Part shown: positions 49,480 to 60,219 of the stretch, piece by piece | How positions within the stretch are numbered: position 1 is the first letter of the stretch | How the letters are laid out: every line of letters begins with the position of its first letter | Source of the DNA: Tetrahymena thermophila SB210 | Lineage: Eukaryota > Ciliophora > Oligohymenophorea > Hymenostomatida > Tetrahymenidae | DNA length: 64,000 nucleotides | Direction of reading: 5' to 3' | NCBI RefSeq assembly: GCF_000189635.1 | Contig: NW_002476209.1 | Coordinates: forward strand, 248,001 to 312,000 | Notes under the pieces: model-generated | Seen by the model: the letters and a program-made list of their open reading frames with translations, nothing else | What the model was told of the DNA's origin: nothing | The model's database searches: none | Made by a program: the position numbers and the translations under genes

Positions 49480-52400
49480 ATGGATTATATGCATTCAAAC
49501 GGACCTTTAAAAAGGTAGACTTTATTTATGGGTCATACAACTAAATCAATTAATGTTGATGATCCTATACCATTAGAAGATGTAAATGAAAGCAATTATC
49601 ATTAGGGATAGAAAGATGGAAGCATTTATTTTGAAGATAAAACAGTCCTTTAAGATGACAGATCATTTTGTGATGTGGCGTCAAGAAATGAATTTTCTTC
49701 AAATCAATCTTAATAGAATATAAGAAATGTGATATTTGAGATTAATAATAAACTTAATAGATACGATGAAAAGAGCGATAAATCTAAAAGAATATCAATT
49801 AACTAATAAAAATGCTTATAGAAATAGCATTAAAGTGAGAAAAGTTTCCTTAGTAGTCCATAAAAAATCTGTAAAGTAGAAAATTTAAATGAAATTCAAT
49901 AAATATAAGAAATAACTAATAATTCAAGTAAATACAATCATGAATCCCAAACTAATTAAAAAATAATAAACGTTCCAAAATCCTACTCAATATTTGGGTA
50001 AGTAAAAATTAACTTAATTGTTAAAAAATTTGTGAACAAATTAATGTAGACCTTGGATTCAAATGTGTTTTAATAGATTCCAGAAAAATAATTTAATATT
50101 ATCAATGATCCTTCTTTTTGTTACTAATTTCATCACATGAATGATTTATCAGATAAATAGAAATCTTAAATTGTAATTATTGCTTGTTAATTATTACTAT
50201 TATTTATTTATTTTTTTTTTTTTTGCTTACTTTATTAAAAATTTAATATTAATAATATAAAAATTAATAGGATATGCATAAATCTTTAAGCTAAATCTAA
50301 TTCAATTATAGCTAAAGAGGTAAATATTAAAAAATAAACAAATTATTCTTATTCTATCTAAATTTATTGACTTAATTATTTATTCTTACCAAAATTTATA
50401 TCCAAAATTTTTAATTAAAATAGTAAATTCGCTGAGTAGTTTTTTGAACAGTTCTAACTATGTTTTCATGCCAGTTAGTTCATTAAAAAATATTAAAAAT
50501 AAAAATTCACTCTATTTTTTAATTTAAAGGAGTCACTAATAGTATTCGTTTGGAATGTATTCAATCTTTTGATGATCATCTACAATTCATTTGAAGCCAT
50601 TATTTTGTTAGGCTTTAATAAAAATACTGTTTATCCGTTATATGTTGAGTCTATTGTTTTTTACTTTTTAGATTGTCTAATCTAAATGAACATTGTATTA
50701 TTCTATTTAACTAATTAATTAATTTAACAACTAGATATAAATTATTAAACAACTAGGCAATATTTAGAAAAGGGCAGATAATCACATAAAGAAAGATTAT
50801 AATTAATACATTTATGAAAGAACAGCTTATGTAAATTTAAACTCATCATTATTCTTAATAGTATAATTTTATTATATAAAACTATGTTTCAGCTACACAG
50901 TACTTGGGATGATTGGTATTATTTTATCTGCAAATTTTAAATACTGTAAAATGCTTTTTCTTATTCGCTCATTGCAGATTCCAATAATCTATCGTGAAAT
51001 AGAAAGCAAATTAAATATAAGAATTAAAATGAAACATCAATCTGAGCTTTTGAAGCTTATTTTTTTTATACTTTCAGTTGCTCATTTAGTAGGATGCTCA
51101 TTTAGATTTGTTGGGTTAATGGAAATTAGCTAGGGTTATGATAAAACTTGGTTAGGTGATAGTGATTAAGATAACTGGGTTTATGATTATATTAATTGCA
51201 TATATTGGGCAGTAGTTACTATGGTAACGCTTGGTTATGGTGATATAATTCCAATAACAATAGGTAATCAATTAACTCAAATATCAGTTTAAATAAATTT
51301 TTTTGAATTAATATTAGCTGAAAGGTTCTTTACTATATTCATTGTGTTAATATCATGTGGAGTTTTCGGTTACTGCATTAATCAAGTAGGCATGATTATT
51401 TAATCTATAGGTAAAGAAAGAGAAAATTTTAATTAAACAATGGATAAGTTAAATATTTTTATGAAGGAGAGAAAGTTCAACCTATAAATTCAAATGAAAA
51501 TCAGAAAGCACTTTGAGTATAAGTTTAGGATACAAAATAAAAACTCCATATAAATCGATTAACTGCTTGATTAAATGCACGAATCGCTAAAATATGAGAC
51601 CCTTAAAGAACTTTACAAAAAAATGTTATAATAAACATCCATCTTTATTGGAAACTTTTCTGATGTTTGCATAGATGAGCTCAGTCAATATATTTAGGAG
51701 ATAAATTTAGTACCAGATGAGTTTTTGTATAGCTTTTAAAATAAATATATTTTAATAATAGACTTATTTAAATTCTTTTTATTAAAAGGTATTAAGCTGA
51801 AGAATAATCTGATTTAATATATTTTGTTTTGAAGGGAGAGTGTAAATTAATTTTGAGTTATTCTTTAATCATTTAATTATTGATTAAGTATAAAATTAAT
51901 AATAATTAATAGTTACAGTTATTCCAAAAGACGATCAAGTTAATCGCATTTTATCTATAGAAAAGGTAATTTTTATTTATTCATACACAACAAGCTTACT
52001 AAAATTTTGTATTATATTTTATTAGCTTCAAATTTTTGAATGATCTGTAAAATATAAAAGTATTTTTTATTCATTTTATATTTAATTTTAAAGAAAGGAT
52101 CTATAATAGGATAATATGAGTTTATTTCCTAGAAATAAAGAGAGTTTTCTGTGAAATCAAGAGATTTTTCTTGTGTTGCAGTTATAGATTACTAATCCTT
52201 TATCAAGGTCCTTTAAAAACATCCTAAAGATTATGTAATAAAATTACTTTATTATTGCATATATACTATTTTAGTTATAATAAAAATTAGGAAACATTTT
52301 GCTTTATTAAAGATAACATTTAATTTTGTAGCTGCCTTAATAAAACAGATATCAAATGCTCTTTCTGTTAGGTTAATGATCACACTATAAATTACTGCAA

Positions 52401-53397
52401 AAAATACTAATTCATTCCTAATATATTGAATAAAATTAAAAACTAGAAATCAACAATTTAGCTTTCAAGATAATAATTTAGCAGAAAAAAGAAATTTAAA
52501 TGGAATTCTTTTAAAAATATTTATTAAATGAGTTTTTATGCTAATAAGTTTCTTGAAAAATTATAAAGTTAACAAAGACTGTAGTAATAGTAATAATCTG
52601 ACTCGTCTTTGACAGAAGATACATCAAGCTAGACTGAAGATATTAGAATTATTGATAGTTAAAATTAACTAGAATAATAATATGTTACTTAGGTAACATA
52701 AAGTTAGAAGTATGACAAAAATTTTTTATTTTTATAAAATTTACAAATTTATAACATAACTATTTAAAGGAGGGCTTCCTTGGTATTAGACGATATTATT
52801 TCGCCAACTAAAAAAAATCTAAGATAAGTTGGTTCAAAGCTACCATCTACCACATAAATAAAAGAAAATGAACCTCGTGCATCTACTAAAAAAATATCAT
52901 TTATTCTAAGCACAAATGATTTAGAAAATGGATAAGAAATTTAGATATTGGATAAACCTGAATATACAAAAAATAATTTAACAGAAAAACAACCTCTATT
53001 GCACTCATAATTAGAAAATATGTATAAATCTGAGAAGTCACCAGTACTAATTCGAAGAGAAAGTGGGAAAAAGGAATTGACTATGATGATTTCTTAAAAT
53101 AAATTAAATTAGGCATACTTGATAAATTAATTGAGCTAATCAGGTACCTAGCATGAAAATAATGATTTTGATTTAATGAAAGAATATAAAATTTATTTTC
53201 CATCATAAAACTGTGTGTAAATATTGAAAGAGTATAATTTAGCAAGAAAAAAAAAACTATAAAAAATGAAAGTGTAGACAAAGACTTCATTCTCAGGTAT
53301 TAAAAAAAATTAAAAAACAATAGATTAAAAAAATAATAAAACGAGCAGGACCTCTCTCCCTTCATAAATACAGTCTTAATAATTCTTATAAAAGTGA
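49480..53397 (+). CDS. Cyclic-nucleotide-gated-type K+ channel with C-terminal CCHC zinc knuckle
   Basis: A plasma-membrane channel of the CNG/EAG-like class. After about 230 polar residues come six membrane segments: S1 (SLIVFVWNVFNLLMIIYNSF), S2 (YVESIVFYFLDCLIQMNIVL), a weakly charged S4 region (CKMLFLIRSLQIPIIYREI) and S5 (ELLKLIFFILSVAHLVGCSF). The pore is CIYWAVVTMVTLGYGDIIP, with the filter at 51228-51245, and S6 is FIVLISCGVFGYCINQVG. A C-linker follows, then a cyclic-nucleotide-binding fold (NLVPDEFLYQAEEQSDLIYF, VLKGECKLIL, GSIIGQYEFISQKQREFSVK, FSCVAVIDYQSFIKVLQKHP). Downstream is CSCLNKTDIK then CSFCQVNDHTINYC, a CX2CX4HX4C knuckle at 52357-52398, and a long Gln/Ser/Lys-rich tail. 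About nine short introns join in frame. The canonical arginine that contacts cyclic-nucleotide phosphate is not obvious to me, so ligand binding is unproven. Confidence 0.85.
52357..52398 (+). other. CCHC zinc-knuckle-like motif in the channel tail
   Basis: CX2CX4HX4C (CSFCQVNDHTINYC), preceded by a CSC pair about nine residues earlier. It lies directly after the cyclic-nucleotide-binding fold. Known knuckles of this spacing bind one zinc ion and often single-stranded nucleic acid or a protein partner. Confidence 0.6.
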
Positions 53398-54218
53398 AAT
53401 ATAAAAATTATTTTTTAAAGTTTTGTAAAAAATGTATTTTTTTCTAATAAACTAAAAATTATTTTTATTTCCTTAAATTAATTTTAATTTAATTTAACTA
53501 AATAATATCAATATATAAATATAAAAAATTAGAAAATACAATAAAAATGTCACAATGAAATTATAATGTTTATATTATTCTTATTATACAATTATATATG
53601 TAATTTCAATTTAATAATATTTAATTTGGGTAAGGTATCTATTATCTATTTGCTTTTGTAAAAGTCTGTTTAAACCTAATAAGATGCTTTCAAACCTAAC
53701 TATCGATTCTAATAGAGCTTTTGTTTTGTTTGACAATTATTAATTTAAAGAGTATTTAGATTATTAGGGATTTTTTCTATTTTATATATAATTTACTTAT
53801 TTGTACAAACACATTACTAACTATATAAATATCATTGATAAATCTATATAAAAATAATATTTTTTCTTTTTTAAATAATCTCATTATTTTTTAATAATTT
53901 TATTTAATTTTTAATGTATTTTTGAGAGTAATATGATGTTAAAATTTTAGCTTAATATTTTAAAATAGAATTTTAAATATTAACCCATAAAAAATTAATT
54001 TAATTATTTCGCATACTAAGTATTTTATATGTTGATATTACTTTATCATTTAAGATTATAAAAAATAGATTTATTTTAATGTTAATTTTGGAAATAAATT
54101 ATATATTTGTTTATTTTATTAATTTTTTTATTATAAATACAGCCTATTTGTATATGTAATAATTATTTTTTATCAAATTTTAAATCATACAATATTATTT
54201 TATTTAATTTTTATATCT
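53398..54218. other. Convergent intergenic region
   Basis: Between the stops of the channel gene and the GH16 gene. Very AT-rich, with no coding frame and no named site. Confidence 0.6.
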
Positions 54219-55223
54219 TCAATTTTATATGTTTTAAGAATTCTTTTAATAAACTCTGATGTAATCGATATACATATATTTAGGATAGTCAGCTTATTTC
54301 GCTTTAATAAAGTTGTCTATTGCTGTGTTGATAATTATAAATTATGGATAAGTTGGAAGAGTTATAGGGGCATCTGTTTTAGGGTATTGAACACCTTGCT
54401 TATTAGTTTTATAGTGAATATTATCAATGTACCAATCAAACTATGTAGCATTCCAATCAAATCTAAAGATATGATAGTCATTTAAATTTATTTTATTTGG
54501 ATAGAGTGTTCCACATCCATGACAATGATTATCACTTGCGTTATTACCCCAATGATATGTACCATATAAATGTGGTAGCTTATCACCATTCCAATTGCTA
54601 TTCATTTCAAAGATATCAATTTCTCCTCCTAATTCAAGATATATAAAAAAAAAAATAAAAAAATGCTTTACTTATTTGCTTCTAATAATAGCTAACTCAT
54701 AATTTTTATCAATTAATTAGCAACATTTTTTATTTAAAATACCTCTTAACCAGCTAACTCCATCTCCTATAGTCCATAAAGCTGGCCAGATGGGATCGTT
54801 TACTTTTGTTTTTGGTAATTTTACTCTTGCTTCTAGTCTTCCTTCTGAAAAATTAAATTTTTAAGAGCTATCCAACCAACCTGAAGTAAAGTTATACAAT
54901 TTTCCTGTAAGATTGTAAACAGTAGGGTTATATCTTGTTCTAATCACTAAATTTCCATTTTCAGTGTAAATATCATCTTCAATGTAAAGCTATTGTTCAG
55001 TATCACCATGAGTTCTGTATCTTTTTGTCCATTTACTTTCATCAACTTGCGTGCCTTCAAACTCATCCTCAAAAATAATACTCCAATCATCTTGAACACC
55101 AAAATCTACCAATTAAGTGTCTTTATTGCCCAAAAATTGAAAATGATAATCTTAAAGCACAAAAAATAGTGCAAATAGCAGAATAAGGAATACTAATATA
55201 GACTTAAAATTTATAATTTTCAT
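54219..55223 (-). CDS. GH16 family glycoside hydrolase, signal-anchored or secreted
   Basis: A beta-glucan-active enzyme of glycoside hydrolase family 16, whose members cut or transfer beta-1,3 and beta-1,3-1,4 glucans. It begins with a hydrophobic signal or anchor (residues 8-27, SILVFLILLFALFFVLQ). The GH16 jelly-roll strands follow: IIFEDEFEGTQVDESKW, LVIRTRYN, FSEGRLEARVKLP, PIWPALWTIG. The catalytic motif EIDIFE (ExDxxE, 54624-54607) carries the nucleophile and acid/base glutamates. GTYHWG, DYHIFRFDW, FDWYIDNIHY and the terminal YMYIDYIRVYQ strand complete the fold. One AT-rich intron splits the gene just before the active site (about 54742-54630). Length is normal. Digestion of bacterial, algal or fungal glucan in food vacuoles or outside the cell is the likely role. 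Laminarinase versus licheninase cannot be settled by eye. Confidence 0.92.
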
Positions 55224-55975
55224 TTACTAATTCTTCTGCGGTTCACTATTTAGCACTTATATTTATTATAAAATCTTATGCTTCTAAATTCATTCATTCA
55301 TGGCTTTTAGTAAGATAATTTAAATTTTTATGATGTAAATGACCTCAAATATTCAATGAAGATTTTTGATTAGATGTAATCATTATCAGAATTGTTTGAT
55401 TATTTGATCATAATTCATAAACTTTCTTTTGTTTTCTTGAGAAATAAATATTAAAACATTTTTATGAAAGCTTTAAGAATATTTTATTAAATTTGGTTAT
55501 TCTAGTATATTTTTATTTTATAAAAACAAAAACCAAACACAAAAATGTTTTATTTTTGAATTAATTGAGAATATTAAATATATTTATTGAATTGTAAAAA
55601 TGAAGCTAGAATCAATTTTTAAAGAAAATGCATACAATTTTAGTAATTAATATTTTTATAAAAAAATCTTCATACATTTAAGACTGAATCTTAAAAGTAA
55701 CTAGAAATAAAGTATTTTTCTTGGCGTGATCATAAAAATTTATCAAAATCATATTCAATGTATTATATTAACAGAATTAAAATTGTTTTAATATAAATAT
55801 TATGCATTAAATTTTATAAACAGAGAGGCAAGTTAGCAATCAAAAGAAAGAAAATAAAAATAATGATTTAATATAAAAAATTAAATTGCAAATTAGGATG
55901 GTAAATCACACATAAATTTTACAATTCATTATGCAATTTATTTCATTAAGTTAGACCTAGCTACATTTCAGTATT

Positions 55976-56007
<32 letters not shown>

Positions 56008-56397
56008 TTTTTCTATAATGAGTTGTCTCTTCTATAAAATAATCAAAGTTAAATAAGTAACAATATTTTTAAAAATTATATTAATTCAATTGAATTTGTA
56101 GTGATCAATAAACTATTTTCTTGAAAAGCTTCTTAGAAGAATTTAAATACATTTTTATTTAAGCCTTTATTGAAATTTAAAAATATAGTATATTACTGTA
56201 ATTTATATAAATTTAGTTTATAGTTAAATAATTAAGTTAATAATAATAAATGCAATTAAATGCAGAATATTTATTTAGAAAGAAAAGTTGTGGTACGATA
56301 AACACTTACTTTCACAAATATAAATTTAGTATTTTCTTATATATGTACCATAGTACTTATGTTTCTTTATTTTAATTTAGAAATAAACTAATTCTTT
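55224..56397. other. AT-rich intergenic region with (TAA)n tract
   Basis: Upstream of the GH16 gene and downstream of the first tandem paralogue. No coding frame. A trinucleotide repeat lies at 55975-56002. Confidence 0.6.
55975..56002. repeat. (TAA)n microsatellite, about nine units
   Basis: Perfect TAA/AAT run in intergenic sequence. Non-coding here, although TAA would read as Gln in this genome. Confidence 0.9.
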
Positions 56398-57366
56398 TCA
56401 ATATAATCTTTTGGGTTTTTAATAGAATTTTATACTTTCTATGAATTGTTCATTTTAAGATTAAGTAATCAGCTGGTCTATTAGCTCGAAGAGCTTTTCT
56501 TTGTCTTTCACTCTTGATTTTTCAATCCAAAAAGAGTTTGAGTTTTTAAGAAAGTAAATGAACAAATTTTTTAAATTTTTACTAGTCAATAAATTTCTTA
56601 GTTTAAGATGAAATCTCCCTAACTTTTTTAAATTTTAGTTCACTCTTATTTTTATATAGCTAAATGGCCACTTATCCTCAGTTAGAGATTCATAACATTT
56701 TATTATTTCAATATCATTTAAGCTTTCAATATGCCTTTAGAACGCACTCATGATATTTTTATACATATTATTTTTATAATGCTCTTTATATTTATCTTAC
56801 TTTTCATTTTTCAAATGTGGATTATCTTAGTTTTGCATCCCCTCAGATTGTGAAAGACTTTGTTCATCTGATTAACTAAACTCAATCTTAGTCTCTAATT
56901 TGATTAAATAAAATATTTATAATATAACAAATAAAATGTGAATTGCACAAAGCGATTAGAATTTTTTTATTTTTATTTTAAAGGAAATTAGAAATTCTTT
57001 CATTTATTTATTTGTTTTCTAGATAAGAAAACAAAATAAAAGAAATCTCTCTTTTCTTAAGTATTTACCTTTTTCTATTTTTAATTGAATCTCATGATTA
57101 TTTCTGTGATTTAATAGTTTATCTTGAAATAGCTTTACATATTAATTGTAGCATAATTTACTATCTTAAATGGCAGATAAAGCTTCCGTTTATCTAAAAC
57201 CACAACGTTTTTAGATGATATACTTATAGGAGCATTGTTTGTTATCTTTTTATTTTTTTCTTTTATTTTTTATTAAAATATATTTTATTATTATTTCAGT
57301 TTTTATATTAAATTCAATAATGTAATTATGATTTTACTTCAAAATTAATTATTTTTCTTCGCTCAT
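56398..57366 (-). CDS. Unrecognised protein, tandem paralogue A
   Basis: I do not recognise the family. It shares a clear core with the next minus-strand gene (58803-59651). This copy reads YKNIMSAFQRHIESLND, then LTEDKWPFSYIKIRVNQNLK, then GRFHLKLRNLLTSKNLKNLF; the other copy has matching residues in the same order. The core is about 120 residues, mostly helical, rich in Lys, Asn and aromatic residues. An N-terminal exon contains a basic Cys pair region (CSYKYIIQKRCGFRQTEALS). The gene has a short first exon (MSEEKQLIL), an AT-rich intron and one further intron at about 57068-56900. The C-terminus is polar (KFYQKPKRLY). No signal peptide, membrane segment or catalytic motif is visible. The basic character could suit nucleic-acid binding, but nothing proves it. 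Confidence 0.65.
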
Positions 57367-58802
57367 AATATTTGTTAATTTTTTATTTTTTTTCCAAAAT
57401 TAATAATAATAATTATTCATTAATTAAAGACACTGTTTAATTTCTTTTTTTAAGTGAATAGAAAATATGACTTATAAAAGATAGGAAAATCAACATTTTT
57501 GCATTTCAAATTATAAAAATAGTTAGATAGTGAATTATTGAATTTACTTACCATTAAAAAATTAAAAAATATTATTCTAAAAAAAAAATATTATCTAGAA
57601 TATAATTATAATTAATAAAAACAAAAATAGTCCAAACACTCAATTAGTGAATCTAAAAATACAAATAATAAATAAATACAGTAAAATCAAAATCTAATCA
57701 CATTTTAATAGCTTTCAAATTCAAAAAAATGAAAATTAGTTAAATTAAGTTAGGCCTTCATCTTTTTAAAAGTATTCAACTAAGAATTTGATAATTCTGT
57801 TTCTTTAAAAAAAATTTTGGATACTTTTATTTTGGCTCTAAGAGAATTGTACTTCAATAAATTTAATCAAATTTCATTTTTATTTCATAATTATATAGTT
57901 TAAATGCATATTAAGTTAATCAATTAGATTATGTAAATATTTAACAATCAACAAATTTAATTAGCATAAATTTTAATTATGTAATCTGAAGCTATTTATC
58001 CTAAAGAGTGTTTTTAAAACATATTTTTATAAAGAATTAAAAGTTAAAGTTTAATTATGATCAAAAATGAAGAATGTGTGTTTTAGTGAATTTCGAAAAA
58101 ACTTAAAACTTATATAAAATTAACTAATAAAGTGATAAATTTTATAAAATATACTTTTTCTATATATTATTAATGTAACATTTGAAGCTTTGAGTTATTA
58201 CAGTCATCTTTATTTATTTTGATGAGAATTGAAAATAAATTATCTCTTTAAATACAATTTATCAACTAAATTAATAATTAAAAAAATATATTATTCAAAA
58301 AAGATAATTATTTTAGAAATTTACACTATTTAATTTTAATACTTTATATAATCTATGTAAATTATTATAAACATAAATATTTTATAGAAAATATAATTTT
58401 TAATCTTAAATAGCAAAATTATATTATAATACTAATGGTGATTGTTGTAATATAATTAATTGCTAACAAAGTTTCTACAGATTTGGTCATTCATTTTTAA
58501 GATGATGTTAATTTTTAAGTAATAAATATATAGTCTGATAAATTATGCAAAAAGTCATTCTAATTACTTAAAGTAAAAATTATTTATTTATTTTGACAAA
58601 AATGAATTACTTTTGTTAATAATATCAAATAAGATAAGGAAAATAATAAATAAATAATTATCAATTAATTAATTAATTTATTGATCAAATTTTTAGATAT
58701 GTTAAAAATATATTTTTTAGTAACAATTTTTGTCAATAAACTTTGAATATTTGCGTTTTTAAAAAAAGGTATGAATATATGTTCCAAATAATCTATCACA
58801 TT
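57367..58802. other. AT-rich spacer between tandem paralogues
   Basis: About 1.4 kb with no coding frame in either strand. It presumably holds the promoter of copy A and the 3' end of copy B. Confidence 0.55.
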
Positions 58803-59651
58803 TCATTTTTCACTCTTTTTTGATTTTTTATAATTATCTATATTTTTAACTATTTCAGGATTCTATTATATTTGCATTAATATTTGTATTGCATCCAAAT
58901 GTTGTGATTTATCCTTAAGCTTCGAGCCATTCATCCATAGATTTTCGGCATTTTATAAAAAAAAAGAAAATATTTTATTTAGATTTTTACTTTTGATTAA
59001 GTTTTTCATTTTTAAGTTAAATCTACCACAGTTTTTAAAATTTTAATAAGCCCTTAATTATATATATGAAAATTTCCATTTATCAGGAGTCAGTTTTTCA
59101 TAAATTTATTGCAGTTTTTCATCTTTAAGCTCTGAGATATGTTTCTAAAATGCATATATAATATTCTTGTAAACGTTAGATTGAGAGTATTTTAAGAACT
59201 GTTGAATAAGTTCATCATAATCTTCAAGTTAGTTGTTTTTCAAATTATTTTATGTTGTATCTTATATTACAAAATATAATAAAAAAAATAAATTGGTTAA
59301 GCATCAAATAAAGTGCCGCCAATACGGCATTTTATAAACACATATAAATGTAAATTATACTATTTTCGACTATGTTAGTGCTTTATTCTATGTTTTCTTC
59401 TATCTTTAGGCCCTAAACTTTTGGTTCTACTTTCAACTGGGGATAAAATCTCTGCATATATTCATTATATGATTATAATGCATCCGTATTATCAATATAA
59501 AATAACATTTTGTACTTGCATCTCGAAGAATTCTAGTTAAATATTGCAATTATTTTGATAAATAAACTCAAATTTTACAAATTGATTGAGTTAATAAATA
59601 TAAAATAAATTTAATTACTTCTTTTTGTTTTGCATTTTTATTCTTTTTCAT
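58803..59651 (-). CDS. Unrecognised protein, tandem paralogue B
   Basis: Second member of the pair with 56398-57366, same strand and same order of parts. Exon 1 is MKKNKNAKQKE. Exon 2 opens SSRCKYKMLFYIDNTDALQS, the counterpart of the CSYKYIIQKRCGFRQTEAL region of copy A. After an intron (about 59368-59261) comes the shared core: VYKNIIYAFQKHISELKDEK, LTPDKWKFSYIQLRAYQNFK, GRFNLKMKNLIKSKNLNKIF and a final helix (ENLWMNGSKLKDKSQHLDAI). It ends in a Lys/Ser tail (NYKKSKKSEK). The best-kept shared block is DKWxFSYIxxR followed by GRFxLKxxNLxxSKNL. Two introns fall at positions equivalent to those of copy A, which supports gene duplication. Function unknown. Confidence 0.65.
59310..59333. other. 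GC-rich 9-bp hairpin inside an intron
   Basis: Perfect stem apart from one G-T pair (AAAGTGCCG / CGGCATTTT), six-base loop, in the second intron of paralogue B. It is striking only because the surrounding DNA is nearly all A and T. No known regulatory element is recognised. Confidence 0.6.
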
Positions 59652-60219
59652 ATTTATTTTTTGCACTTGTTAATTTGTTTCCTCGATATTCCTTTTTTAT
59701 ATTTAAATAAATTTTTTGTTTGACTGCGAAACATTAAAATTTTTTTTTTAAATAATTTAGTAAAAAGCATTTTCAAATCAACAGATTAGTTGCTTTTTAA
59801 GCAGAATATTGAAAAAAATAAATCAAGAAATGTGTTACTTTTCCCCAAAATTAGTAAGAACTTTTATATTTATAATTGTAATATTACTTTTTTTCATATA
59901 CTAAAAAAAATTTTTGAAAAATTTTTACAACCAAATCGACCAATTTTAATTAAGTTTTAGCTGTTTTTTTAAATTGAGGTTTAACTTAGTTGGCTTTAAT
60001 ATTCTCGTAAAATGTATTGTTATTTTCATTACTTAATTTTTTTTCTATTTATATATACAAATTTATTATTTTAATTTCATATTTGTTTACTCTTTCTTTA
60101 ATATAAAACTACTTCGTAATTTAATATATAATTTATAAACACACGCGCACACGTCAACTAATAATAGCATATAATAAATAAATTAATTAATAGATAATTT
60201 ATTTTTTAGTTGATTTTTT
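59652..60219. other. AT-rich intergenic region with a short CA/CG tract
   Basis: Between the start of paralogue B and the stop of the GAF gene. No coding frame. A short alternating purine-pyrimidine stretch (ACACACGCGCACACGT, about 60140-60155) stands out in the AT background. Confidence 0.6.

Noticed and set aside
53081-53290. Minus-strand open stretch of 69 codons
   Set aside because: Antisense to the Gln/Lys-rich tail of the channel gene, which stays open to its TGA at 53397.
54877-54895. CCAACCAACCTGAAG resembles the core of the Tetrahymena chromosome breakage sequence
   Set aside because: Only part of the 15-base element matches, and the site lies inside the conserved coding exon of the GH16 gene. 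A functional breakage site would not sit there.
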